From: Hyphococcus luteus
GTDB taxonomy: Bacteria > Pseudomonadota > Alphaproteobacteria > Caulobacterales > Parvularculaceae
Length of the DNA: 64,000 nt
Assembly (NCBI RefSeq): GCF_002943565.1
Contig: NZ_PJCH01000007.1
Span: forward strand, 62,001-126,000
Direction: 5' to 3'
In this document: positions 18,706 through 26,638 of the stretch, one piece after another
Numbering within the stretch: position 1 is the stretch's first letter
Layout: each line of letters starts with the position of its first letter
Notes under the pieces: model-generated
The model's input: the letters and a program-made list of their open reading frames with translations, nothing else
Told to the model about the DNA's origin: nothing
The model's database searches: none
Position numbers and translations under genes: made by a program

Positions 18706-19500
18706 TCAATCGGCGCATAAAAACGCGATCACGTTGCAGGCGAAGTCCGCCGGTCGGTCCCAGTGCAGGGAATGCGCGGCGCCGGCCAGCGTGCGGTGTT
18801 CCGCATGGCGGGCGTCCGCAAAACTCTCCGCAACTTCCGCGGGCGCGAACATCAGATCGTGTGCGCCGGTGAGGATCAGCATGTCCTTGTCGATCTTTGC
18901 GGGCAGGGCGCTTGAATCATAGGCGCGAATGGCGTCGATCTGGCGGCGCATGTTTTCCGCGCTTTGCGCATGAGGGTAGGCCATGGCGAGCGCGATGGAC
19001 GCGTCGACGGCGTTCTTGTTGTCGAAGAAGTCCGGCCGGAACAGCCAGTGAAAAAACGAGCGCAGCCAAAGCTCGTCGGAAACGCCCGCCTCGCGCAGGG
19101 CGAGGATCGTATCGACGACGGAGATCGCCCGCGCCGGCCGTTTCGCGCAGCTTGCGGCGAGGACGAGCCTGTCGACGCGCTCCGGCGCCATGTGGGTTAG
19201 CGCCATGGCGATGACGCCGCCCATGGAATGACCGAGCACATGGGCTTGTGCGATGTTCAGATGATCGAGAAGGGCGATGTAATCGCGGGCCATCGCTTCG
19301 ATGGTGACGGGCCCGGTTGTTTTCGTCTGCCCGGCGCCGCGATTGTCCGGCGTGATCAGGGCGAAGTTCTTGGAGAGCAGCGGCGCGACCGGCCCCCAGC
19401 TGGCGTGATCGCTGGCGAGCCCCGGAATGAGAAGCAGCGGCGGACCGTCCCCGGCGGTCTTGTAATGAAGAGCGACATCGTCCGCATTGAGAACCGGCAT
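18706..19500 (-). CDS. Alpha/beta hydrolase
   Basis: 264 aa, cytoplasmic. Classic fold: HYKTAGDGPPLLLIPGLASD with the oxyanion region, nucleophile elbow LGHSMGGVIAMA, acid in LTGAHDLMFAP and catalytic His near AGAAHSLHWD. The general family includes 3-oxoadipate enol-lactonases, lipases and esterases. It begins one base after the stop codon of the Tam41-like gene, so it is almost surely the third gene of that lipid operon. A lipase-type activity supplying diacylglycerol is a plausible but unproven role. Confidence 0.88.
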   Translation of the reverse strand: MPVLNADDVALHYKTAGDGPPLLLIPGLASDHASWGPVAPLLSKNFALITPDNRGAGQTKTTGPVTIEAMARDYIALLDHLNIAQAHVLGHSMGGVIAMALTHMAPERVDRLVLAASCAKRPARAISVVDTILALREAGVSDELWLRSFFHWLFRPDFFDNKNAVDASIALAMAYPHAQSAENMRRQIDAIRAYDSSALPAKIDKDMLILTGAHDLMFAPAEVAESFADARHAEHRTLAGAAHSLHWDRPADFACNVIAFLCAD

Positions 19501-19501
19501 C

Positions 19502-20476
19502 TCAGGCGCCTTTTCGTTTCGCGCGCAGCCGATAATAGCGGAGCGCCGCGCCGGGCGCGCCCAGCAGGGGGTGCCTGCGCTCCCATTCGGTGACGCCGAT
19601 GTCTATGCCGGAATGACGCTTGATCTTCCAGGCGATGTAATCGATCCCGCCTTTGAAAGTCTGCGTTCCTTTGAGTAGCCGCGCCACGGACAGGAACGCC
19701 CCCTGAACGGCGCGCGCGCGCCAGGCGAAAGCCGAAGAAGGCGGCGGCGCATCGAGCGTGATCTTTCCGTCCGCGACGGAATTGGAAAGCCCGGCGAGCG
19801 TCAAGGCGGGCGCGGTAACGGTTTCCGCCCAGTCGCCATAGCTGTCGAGAAGCTTGCCCGCCCGGGTCTCGTCTTCGGCGCGGAGCTCGGCCTTGTAAGA
19901 AGCGGCGAGCCCGGCGAGCCAGAGCGCGCGCGGCGTGAAGGCGCCGGACATCAATCCCGCCGACTGCCTGCAAAACATTGCGATCGCCTCGGCGAGGGCG
20001 GTTTCGAGCCGCGCGGTCATGGCTTCGTCAGCGCCGTGAATGCGGCAGGGCTGGGCGAAACGGCCCCAGAAATAGGAATGGAATGTCTTTTCGCCGGCGA
20101 GTTTTTCAAAATGCGCAAGCGTCAGGACGGCGACTTTCGCGCGCAGCGTGCCGAAAGAGGAAGGCGTCTCGAAATAAAAGACATTGGGCGGCAGGAGCCG
20201 GTTCGCAAGCCGAAGCGCCGGCGATGAATAAAGCGTCTCATAGGTTTCGCCGATGACATAGAAATCGAAAATGACATTCGCCGGGTCGTCCGTTTTCGAA
20301 ACGCTGGCGCCGGATCCGTAAAAGACAATGGCGCCGCCCGGATATTTTTCACCGAGCGCGTCGACGAGGATCTGCGCCGCTTCGCTGAGCGGCGGCGCGG
20401 AAACGGCGCGGATGCGCGCGCGCAAGACCTCAAGCGCGCGCTTCTGCGCAGGGTCTTTCGAAAGGGCGGCGTCCAT
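19502..20476 (-). CDS. Tam41/Mmp37-like phosphatidate cytidylyltransferase
   Basis: 324 aa. Tam41 makes CDP-diacylglycerol from phosphatidate and CTP in mitochondria. By eye the order of family motifs is kept: AIVFYGSGASVS then VIFDFYVIG (nucleotidyltransferase GSG...D pair, about residues 49-76), NVFYFE, RAKVAVLTLAHFEKL, WGRFAQPCRI, WLAGLAASYKAELR, and the C-terminal KGTQTFKGGIDYIAWKIKRHSG which resembles the KGIFTAG...SLKLHKMW end of animal TAMM41. The start ATG shares a base with the stop of the lipid-kinase-like gene (TGATG), so translation is coupled. The upstream kinase could make phosphatidate, this enzyme's substrate. Family call fairly firm; activity inferred. Confidence 0.75.
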   Translation of the reverse strand: MDAALSKDPAQKRALEVLRARIRAVSAPPLSEAAQILVDALGEKYPGGAIVFYGSGASVSKTDDPANVIFDFYVIGETYETLYSSPALRLANRLLPPNVFYFETPSSFGTLRAKVAVLTLAHFEKLAGEKTFHSYFWGRFAQPCRIHGADEAMTARLETALAEAIAMFCRQSAGLMSGAFTPRALWLAGLAASYKAELRAEDETRAGKLLDSYGDWAETVTAPALTLAGLSNSVADGKITLDAPPPSSAFAWRARAVQGAFLSVARLLKGTQTFKGGIDYIAWKIKRHSGIDIGVTEWERRHPLLGAPGAALRYYRLRAKRKGA

Positions 20477-21420
20477 CAAATGAGGAAAGCGGCTTTTTGA
20501 GAGACTTTGAGGATCAAGTCTTCGCCCGGCGTCGGGTGGAAGATTTCGCCGTCGAACACCAGCGGCCCGTCGAAACGCATGCGGATCTCTTCGCTCTTCC
20601 AGCTGTGATAGCCGGCCTCCGGGAACCAGGGCCTCGACTTGCCGCGCAGGGCCGTCATCGCCGCGATCAGGAGTTTCTTCCGCGGATAAGCGATCGTCAT
20701 CACATTCATCGGCGCTTCGCCTTCGCCCCAGAAGGGAAAGATGCCGGCGGAAAGACGGTTGAGCGTCGTCGTCAGAAAGATTGTCAGGTCCTGCTTTTGC
20801 AGCACGCCATTCCGATCGCGTATTTGCGCCTGCAGCGGGGCCGGGTCTTTGGCGTTGTCGAACGCGGTTTTCAGAATATAGCCGCCTACGGAAAGGGCGA
20901 GGGCGAGCGAGCGTTTCGCGCCGACCTTTTGCACGCTCTGGCGGCTGAACTGAACGGCGGTGTGAAACAGGCCGGCGCCGAGGAAGAAACCGTAAATCGG
21001 GTCCTGGCGTTCGGAAAGCTGCATGCCGATGAGCGGGCGTTCGACGCGGGAAATCTCGCCGCGGCCGCGCCGCCAGAGAAAATTGTCGAGCGATGTCGCA
21101 GGCGGCCCCTGCAATCCGCAGTCATTGGCGATGACATTGGTCATGCCGCAGGGGAGCGCCACATAGTTCGGATGATTTTGAAAGCGGCGCCGGTTGATGG
21201 AGCTGGTGATCGCCGCCTGCATGGTGCCGTCGCCGCCGGCGAGGATAAGCGTGTTGGAATCGCCCTTCTCAATATCGTCCAGGGCGATGTCGAGATCCTC
21301 GATGCGCTCCAGTACATAAGGGCGGATGTTTTGGTGGCGCTTCGAGACGTAAAGCAGATCGTCGGCCAGCATGGCGTTGCGGCTGCTTTTGGCGTTTATG
21401 ATCATCGACGCGGTCGACAT
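20476..21420 (-). CDS. Diacylglycerol-kinase-family lipid kinase
   Basis: 314 aa from the ATG at 21420 (a GTG three codons earlier is possible). DAGK catalytic domain: nucleotide loop LILAGGDGTMQAA near residue 60, PCGMTNVIANDCG where most members have GTxN, GLFHTAVQFS, and the C-terminal VFDGEIF acidic motif. Members phosphorylate diacylglycerol, sphingoid bases or similar lipids. First gene of a three-gene operon with a Tam41-like cytidylyltransferase and an alpha/beta hydrolase, which suggests a phosphatidate/CDP-diacylglycerol salvage path. The upstream gap (21421-21676) holds a GGTTAACCGGTT double palindrome at 21462-21473. Confidence 0.85.
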   Translation of the reverse strand: MSTASMIINAKSSRNAMLADDLLYVSKRHQNIRPYVLERIEDLDIALDDIEKGDSNTLILAGGDGTMQAAITSSINRRRFQNHPNYVALPCGMTNVIANDCGLQGPPATSLDNFLWRRGRGEISRVERPLIGMQLSERQDPIYGFFLGAGLFHTAVQFSRQSVQKVGAKRSLALALSVGGYILKTAFDNAKDPAPLQAQIRDRNGVLQKQDLTIFLTTTLNRLSAGIFPFWGEGEAPMNVMTIAYPRKKLLIAAMTALRGKSRPWFPEAGYHSWKSEEIRMRFDGPLVFDGEIFHPTPGEDLILKVSQKAAFLI

Positions 21421-21676
21421 GTTCAGCACTCAAAATGGTCAGGGGAGGGACCTTCCGCCTGAACCGGTTAACCATTTCTTTCGAGCCCTGCCGCGCGCCG
21501 GCAGGCGTTCCAAAGTGCGGCCTTCGCCCCTTGCGGCTCGCCTTTGTCGCCATCAATCGATGATGTCACAAAACGGCCATATTTATCCAGCGCCGCGCGG
21601 CGGAATGCAATGGCAAATAGGCGCAAGAGGCGCCATGCGCCACAGGCTCGGCTGTCAAAGCGCCGTGATCGGAGGG

Positions 21677-22870
21677 CTAACTGGCGAAGATCCGTTCAAT
21701 CAGGGGATTAACGCCGATTCCATAGGCTAATTCGGCCGGGCGGCGGGCGCGCCAGAGGCTGAGATCGGCCCGTTTTCCGGTCTCGATGACCCCTGCATCG
21801 TCCAATCCGAGCGCCTTTGCTGCATTGCAGGTGACGCCGGCGAGCGCCTCTTCGGGCGTCAGGCGGAAGAAGGTGCAGCCCATATTCATGGCGAGCAGCA
21901 GCGACGTCATGGGCGAGGTGCCCGGATTGCAGTCGGTGGCGAGCGCAATGGGTGCGCCCGCCTGGCGAAGCGCGGCGACCGGCGGGAGTTTCGTCTCGCG
22001 CAGGAAATAGAATGCGCCGGGCAGGAGCACGGCGACGGTCCCGGCTTCAGCGAGCTTTCCCGCGTCTTCGGGCTTTAAATATTCGAGGTGGTCGGCGGAG
22101 TGCGCGCCGCGCCGCGCCGCCAGAACGGCCCCGCCGAGATCGGAAAGCTGTTCCGCATGCAGCTTTACCGGCAGGCCGAGTTCGCCCGCCTTTTCGAAGA
22201 CGCGGTCGATTTGCGCCGGCGAAAAGCCGACGCCTTCGCAGAACCCGTCCACAGCGTCGGCGAGACCTTCTTCTTTCGCCGCGGGCATGATCGCGTCGCA
22301 GACATGAGCGATGTAGTCGTCCGACCGGTCCTTGAATTCCGGCGGCAGGGCGTGGGCGGCCAGCAGCGTCGTTTTCACGTGCACGGGCCGTTCCGTTCCG
22401 AGCCGGCGCGCGGCGCGCAGCATTTTCAACTCGTCCTCAAGGGTTAGTCCGTAGCCGGATTTGATTTCGACGGTCGTCAGGCCTTCGCCGATCATCGCGT
22501 CGAGGCGGGGCAGGGACGCTTCGACAAGCGCGTCTTCGCTCGCGTCGCGCGTCGCCTTGACGGTCGAGAGAATGCCGCCGCCCGCTTTCGCGATCTCTTC
22601 ATAGGATTTGCCGAGAAGCCGCGCCTCGAACTCGCCCGCGCGGTTCCCGGCGTAGACGAGATGGGTGTGGCAGTCGATGAGGCCGGGCGTCATCAGCGCG
22701 CCCTTGGCATCCGTCGTCTCCCGGGCCGCGCCGCCGGGCAGGCCCGCCATGGGCCCGGCGTAAGCGATCAGCCCGTCCTGAACGGCGACCGCCGCCTCCT
22801 CGACAAGCCCGTAAGCTTGAGGTCCCGCCATAGAGGCGAGCGTGACATTGGTGAAAAGCCGGTCCCACAT
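21677..22870 (-). CDS. hutI: Imidazolonepropionase
   Basis: Third step of histidine degradation: opens 4-imidazolone-5-propionate to N-formimino-glutamate. 397 aa amidohydrolase. Metal and substrate marks: [87 protein letters not shown] and [11 protein letters not shown]. No hutU, hutH, hutG or hutC is in the window; the adjacent same-strand lipid operon starts 256 bases downstream and is unrelated, so the rest of the hut genes must lie elsewhere. Confidence 0.97.
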   Translation of the reverse strand: MWDRLFTNVTLASMAGPQAYGLVEEAAVAVQDGLIAYAGPMAGLPGGAARETTDAKGALMTPGLIDCHTHLVYAGNRAGEFEARLLGKSYEEIAKAGGGILSTVKATRDASEDALVEASLPRLDAMIGEGLTTVEIKSGYGLTLEDELKMLRAARRLGTERPVHVKTTLLAAHALPPEFKDRSDDYIAHVCDAIMPAAKEEGLADAVDGFCEGVGFSPAQIDRVFEKAGELGLPVKLHAEQLSDLGGAVLAARRGAHSADHLEYLKPEDAGKLAEAGTVAVLLPGAFYFLRETKLPPVAALRQAGAPIALATDCNPGTSPMTSLLLAMNMGCTFFRLTPEEALAGVTCNAAKALGLDDAGVIETGKRADLSLWRARRPAELAYGIGVNPLIERIFAS

Positions 22871-23014
22871 GAGGGCGAGCTATAAGCCGCTGCGGGCGGC
22901 TTGTGAATGAAAGCCGCCTCATTTGGGCGGAACGGCGCGGAAATTGCTCCATTATGAGGGCCCGCAAAGGTTAAGCCTTCACGGCGAGGGGCGGCGAAGG
23001 GCGAGGACGTGACG

Positions 23015-23971
23015 ATGATGACGGAACTTCGATTGAAATCGGCGCTGGCGGCGGCGTTTTTCTTGAGCGCCGGCGGCGCGGCCCAGGCCGAGACCTATGA
23101 ACTCAACGCTGTCTCATTCCGGGACTTTACCGGGACCGTGGACATCAAGACGACCAGCGGCGACGAGGTCGACATCGCCATCCGCCAGGGCAAGACATAT
23201 GCGCCGGTGATCTTGAAAGAGGAGGACGGCGTTCTCGTCGTCACCGGCGAAAAGTGGAAAGAGGACGACGCGGACGATTGCTGCAACCGGCGCATCACCC
23301 GCACTTTCAAGCCGCGCGAGGGCCGTGAACTGACGACGGGCGCGCCCGTCGATGAAGGGTTCTTCGCCGATTATCCGACCATCGAAGTGCTGATGCCTTA
23401 CGAAGGCGACGTCGAGTTTATCGACGCGCGCATTCGGCTCGCCATGGAGCGCCTGGCGGGGGCGCTCAATCTCGACGCCTGTTACGTCTATGGCGAAACC
23501 GGCGATCTTGAAGAGGCGGCGATCGGCGTCGTTCACGGCTCGCGCCTTGTCATGGGCAATGTGAAGGGCGGGCTCGAGATCGACGTGTCCGGCGACGCGG
23601 ATGTGCGGGCCGGCGACGCGGCCATGGTCGATGTGGATATTGCCGGGCCCGGCGACGTGGTGCTCGGCGACATCGAGGGCATGCTCGACGTCTCGATCGC
23701 GGGCTCGGGGCTCGTGCGCGCGGCGCATATGGACGGCCCGGTGACGGCGCGCATCGCCGGCTCGGGCGCGCTCGCCGTCAAGGGCGGGCGGGCCGACAGG
23801 CTGCGCGCCTTTATCGACGGCTCGGGCGGCGTCTTTTTCCGCGGCGCGGCGGTCCAGCCGGATCTGACCCTTTACGGATCCGCCGAGGTTCATCTCGACA
23901 GCGCCGAAGGCCGCATCGCCCGTCATGGCGGGGGAACCATCTATGTGGGCGGCGTGAAACTCGAAGACTGA
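23015..23971 (+). CDS. Exported GIN-domain (DUF2807) protein
   Basis: 318 aa. Signal peptide ending around GGAAQA. The mature chain has short repeated beta turns typical of the putative head GIN domain: GAGD/GSG turns such as VDIAGPGDVVLGD, VSIAGSGLVRAAH, ARIAGSGALAVKG and FIDGSGGVFFRG. These repeats form a right-handed beta solenoid in the family. Two adjacent Cys (DDCCNRR) lie near residue 88. The ATG at 23015 follows GAGGA; a GTG two codons earlier is possible. Function in the family is unclear (envelope-associated, adhesin-like). It converges on the next gene with a 14-base gap. Confidence 0.8.
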   Translation: MMTELRLKSALAAAFFLSAGGAAQAETYELNAVSFRDFTGTVDIKTTSGDEVDIAIRQGKTYAPVILKEEDGVLVVTGEKWKEDDADDCCNRRITRTFKPREGRELTTGAPVDEGFFADYPTIEVLMPYEGDVEFIDARIRLAMERLAGALNLDACYVYGETGDLEEAAIGVVHGSRLVMGNVKGGLEIDVSGDADVRAGDAAMVDVDIAGPGDVVLGDIEGMLDVSIAGSGLVRAAHMDGPVTARIAGSGALAVKGGRADRLRAFIDGSGGVFFRGAAVQPDLTLYGSAEVHLDSAEGRIARHGGGTIYVGGVKLED

Positions 23972-23985
23972 GCGCGGGGAGGCGG

Positions 23986-24465
23986 TCAGGCGCTGTTTTT
24001 CACAAGAAGCGCCGTGTCGGTCTTATCCATGGTGTTCAGAATTTTGTTGAGCATGACGCTGATTTCATCGGCCTGCTGATGGAATGAAGAAAAGGCGTCT
24101 GCAAGCCGGTCTTTGCGCGTCATCTTTTGCGCTTTTTCGATTTCCTTCAGAACGACCGCGAGCTCTTCGCGGTCAAGCGCGCGCCGTCCCGCCATTTCGC
24201 GCAGGCGCAGGCGCAGCATGATCATGGCTTTCAGTTCTGAGCGCGTCAGGCGGGCGTCCTGGTCGGCTTGCGCTCTTGACAGGCCGTGGTCGAGGGCGGC
24301 GGCGGTCTTTTCGAATTGCGGCCAGAGCACATGCGCCTGATCGGTCAGCGTATCGCCGGATTTTTTTTGGCCGAGCTTTAACGGCGCAAGAGCCGCAGCC
24401 CCTGACGTTGCTGATTCCGCACTTGCGAAGAGGGCAAGCGCGGCCAGAAAAACAATGCCCCTCAT
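23986..24465 (-). CDS. Small exported helical protein, unknown
   Basis: 159 aa when started at the ATG at 24465, which sits 9 bases after GGGGAG and begins a clear signal peptide (MRGIVFLAALALFASAESA). The longer frame to 24534 lacks such support. The mature protein is rich in charged helices (LKAMIMLRLRLREMAGRRALDREELAVVLKEIEKAQ) and has no Cys. Not recognised. A periplasmic helical bundle is likely from composition. Confidence 0.7.
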   Translation of the reverse strand: MRGIVFLAALALFASAESATSGAAALAPLKLGQKKSGDTLTDQAHVLWPQFEKTAAALDHGLSRAQADQDARLTRSELKAMIMLRLRLREMAGRRALDREELAVVLKEIEKAQKMTRKDRLADAFSSFHQQADEISVMLNKILNTMDKTDTALLVKNSA

Positions 24466-24710
24466 CAACCAGCTCCCCACCTGAGCTCGTCTGCAGGCGG
24501 AGTATAGGCTTCCCGGGGCTTTGATGAAAACCATCCTTTTAAAGATTAGGACAGGTCCGTCCTGACGCCCGCCTCTTCAATATTGCGCGCCGTCCCCGGT
24601 TTGCGCTCTAATATATTGGAATCAGGGACGTTCCAGCGAATGGACGGGGTCTGATTGAGCAAGCGTGTCAGTTGCGTAGTCGAATAAACAAAAACACGGG
24701 AGACGGGCTG

Positions 24711-25319
24711 ATGACGATCTTACTGACGAATTTGCGCAACGCGATCATTACGGGCTTCGTGCTCGCGGCGGTTGTGCTGGCGATTTATCTCTCCATGGGC
24801 GGCGCGATCGACGCCGTTTTCTGGCGGTTCTTTTTCCGCTGGCTGCATGTCCTGTCCGGCGTGATGTGGATCGGGCTCTTGTGGTATTTCAACTTCGTGC
24901 AGATCCCGGTGATGCCGTCCATTCCGGACGAGCAGAAACCGGCGATCGGCAAACACATCGCGCCCGCCGCGCTGTGGTGGTTCCGCTGGGGCGCCATGTC
25001 GACCATCGTGACGGGCCTCGTCCTGGCGGCGCTCAACGATTACATCGTCGAGGCGGTGACCCTGGGGCTCGCCGGGAACGGCGTCATGCGCACGACCCTG
25101 ATCGGGGTCGGCATGTGGCTCGGCGCGATCATGTGGTTCAACGTCTGGTTCATCATCTGGCCGAACCAGATCAAGGCGCTCAACATCGGCGACAAGCATC
25201 CCGATCTCGCGGCCGATGCGAAAGCGAAGGCGGGAAGGACCGCGATGCTGTTCTCGAGGACCAACACGGTCCTGTCGATTCCCATGCTGTTTTGCATGGT
25301 CGGCGCGCAGAACCTCTGA
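24711..25319 (+). CDS. PuuD-like (urate oxidase N-domain) membrane protein
   Basis: 202 aa, about five membrane helices. Matches the membrane part of urate hydroxylase PuuD: FFRWLHVLSGVMWIGLLWYFNFVQIPVMP, HIAPAALWWFRWGAM, and WLGAIMWFNVWFIIWPNQIKAL, with several conserved His and Trp. Full PuuD has a C-terminal cytochrome c domain with CxxCH; this protein has none, and no purine genes are nearby. This short form is common in alphaproteobacteria and its function is not known. The ATG at 24711 follows GGGAGA; 13 extra upstream codons are open but unsupported. A strong terminator follows at 25367. Confidence 0.8.
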   Translation: MTILLTNLRNAIITGFVLAAVVLAIYLSMGGAIDAVFWRFFFRWLHVLSGVMWIGLLWYFNFVQIPVMPSIPDEQKPAIGKHIAPAALWWFRWGAMSTIVTGLVLAALNDYIVEAVTLGLAGNGVMRTTLIGVGMWLGAIMWFNVWFIIWPNQIKALNIGDKHPDLAADAKAKAGRTAMLFSRTNTVLSIPMLFCMVGAQNL

Positions 25320-25366
25320 GGGGCTTTCCTTCCCGTCTCCGGACGGGGACGGACAGCGGGCAAAGG

Positions 25367-25394
25367 CGGCGGGGCGGGGCCCCGCCGTTTTTTT
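25367..25394 (+). terminator. Rho-independent terminator after the PuuD-like gene
   Basis: Perfect 9-base-pair stem CGGCGGGGC / GCCCCGCCG (25367-25375 and 25379-25387), GGG loop, then seven T (25388-25394). Confidence 0.92.
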
Positions 25395-25454
25395 GTCGAA
25401 AATCGGCGCCGCCCCCCTTGAAACCGCCGGCCAGAGCCCCAAATGGCTGCCTAT

Positions 25455-25486
25455 CTGCATATCTTCAAAAATTTGCAGATATGCAG
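25455..25486. promoter_or_regulatory. Inverted repeat, candidate ArsR-type operator
   Basis: Perfect 10-base arms CTGCATATCT (25455-25464) and AGATATGCAG (25477-25486) separated by 12 AT-rich bases, ending 73 bases before the ArsR-type regulator. ArsR/SmtB repressors bind such long AT-rich inverted repeats at their own promoters, so autoregulation of the regulator-anhydrase-transporter operon is likely. A leader hairpin is the alternative. Confidence 0.65.
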
Positions 25487-25559
25487 GCGCGCGACAGGCA
25501 GGGTGAAAATGTGTTATCGTCCTTTGCTTCCTGCACGCCGCGCGGATGGGAGAAATGAG

Positions 25560-25925
25560 ATGCCGGGCCGTCAATACGTCGCCAAAGAACTGGCCGAGAT
25601 CTTCAAGGTCATCGCTCATCCGGACCGCATCCGGCTGATCGAGGAGCTTCGGACCGGCGAGAAAGACGTGAACACGCTCGCCGAAACGCTCGCGCTTCCG
25701 GGCGCGCGCGTGTCCCAGCATCTAAGCCTGTTGCGTGCGCATCGCCTCGTGGAGGAGCGGCGCGACGGGCGTCATCATTTCTACCATCTGATCCAGCCGG
25801 AAATCGCCGGATGGATCGTTGACGGGCTGGATTTTGTCGAGGGCCGCATGGCGGGCCCGGCCAAGTCCAGCATCAAACAAGCGCGGCGCCTGTGGTCGGC
25901 GTCGGCGAAGGCCGCAACCCCATGA
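25560..25925 (+). CDS. ArsR-family transcriptional regulator
   Basis: 121 aa winged-helix dimer-type regulator. HTH: VIAHPDRIRLIEELRTGEKDVNTLAETLALPGARVSQHLSLLRAHRLVEERRDG (residues about 16-70), then the wing HHFYHL. There is no cysteine in the protein, so it cannot use the thiolate metal sites of ArsR/CadC or the dithiol switch of BigR/SqrR; another ligand is expected. The ATG at 25560 follows GGGAGA; the open frame further upstream runs through the operator. It is the first gene of an operon with carbonic anhydrase and SulP, and its stop overlaps a possible ATG of the anhydrase. Confidence 0.9.
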   Translation: MPGRQYVAKELAEIFKVIAHPDRIRLIEELRTGEKDVNTLAETLALPGARVSQHLSLLRAHRLVEERRDGRHHFYHLIQPEIAGWIVDGLDFVEGRMAGPAKSSIKQARRLWSASAKAATP

Positions 25926-25939
25926 TGGAGAAAAAATCA

Positions 25940-26605
25940 ATGCCCCGTTTCGCCGCCGGCGTCGTTCGTTTTCAAAACGAGGTCTATCCGAGCAAGAAAG
26001 ACCTCTTCGAACGTCTCGCCAAGGGCCAGGAGCCCGAAGCGCTGTTCATCGCCTGTTCGGACTCCCGCGTGGAAACCGCGATGATCACCCAGACCGAACC
26101 CGGCGACATGTTCATCGTCCGCAATGCGGGCAATATCGTTCCCCCGCATACGAGCCATACGGGCGGCATCACGGCGTCCATCGAATTCGCCGTCGCCGCG
26201 CTGAAAGTGCCGCATGTCGTCATTTGCGGCCACACCGAATGCGGCGCCATGAAAGGCGCCATGAACCCGGATGCGCTCGACGGGCTGCCGCATGTGAAGG
26301 AATGGCTCGGCTATTCGGTTGCGGCGGTGGAAGTCGTCAAGGCGCTTGGCAAGGACAAAAGCGACGAAGAGCGCATGCATATGCTGCTCGAGCAGAATGT
26401 CATCCTGCAATTGCAGCACCTGAAAACCCATCCGAAAGTGGCGATGCGCCTTGCCAGCGGCGACATCCAGCTTCACGGCTGGGTTTACGACATCAAGACC
26501 GGCGACGTGACCGCGTATGACGAGAAACAGGACAAGTTCCTGCCCGTCGACGTGCGCTACGCCGCGGAGATGGCGAAGCTGGCGACCGGCGGCTGCGCCG
26601 CGTAA
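25940..26605 (+). CDS. Beta-class carbonic anhydrase
   Basis: Interconverts CO2 and bicarbonate, cytoplasmic. 221 aa. Zinc ligands Cys in FIACSDSRV (with the catalytic Asp-Arg dyad) and His/Cys in VICGHTECGAMKG. The opening MPRFAAGVVRFQNEVYPSKKDLFERLAKGQ aligns with the cyanobacterial-type beta enzymes, which supports the ATG at 25940 after GGAG; the ATG at 25922, overlapping the regulator's stop, is the other choice. It lies 33 bases before a SulP anion transporter, a pairing that suggests bicarbonate uptake coupled to hydration control. Confidence 0.95.
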   Translation: MPRFAAGVVRFQNEVYPSKKDLFERLAKGQEPEALFIACSDSRVETAMITQTEPGDMFIVRNAGNIVPPHTSHTGGITASIEFAVAALKVPHVVICGHTECGAMKGAMNPDALDGLPHVKEWLGYSVAAVEVVKALGKDKSDEERMHMLLEQNVILQLQHLKTHPKVAMRLASGDIQLHGWVYDIKTGDVTAYDEKQDKFLPVDVRYAAEMAKLATGGCAA

Positions 26606-26638
26606 CGCCTCACCCCCTTTACATTCCGGAGACTGATC

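Noticed and set aside
24720-25721. 333-codon minus-strand ORF
   Set aside because: Runs across the PuuD-like gene, a strong terminator and the ArsR operator; no motif.
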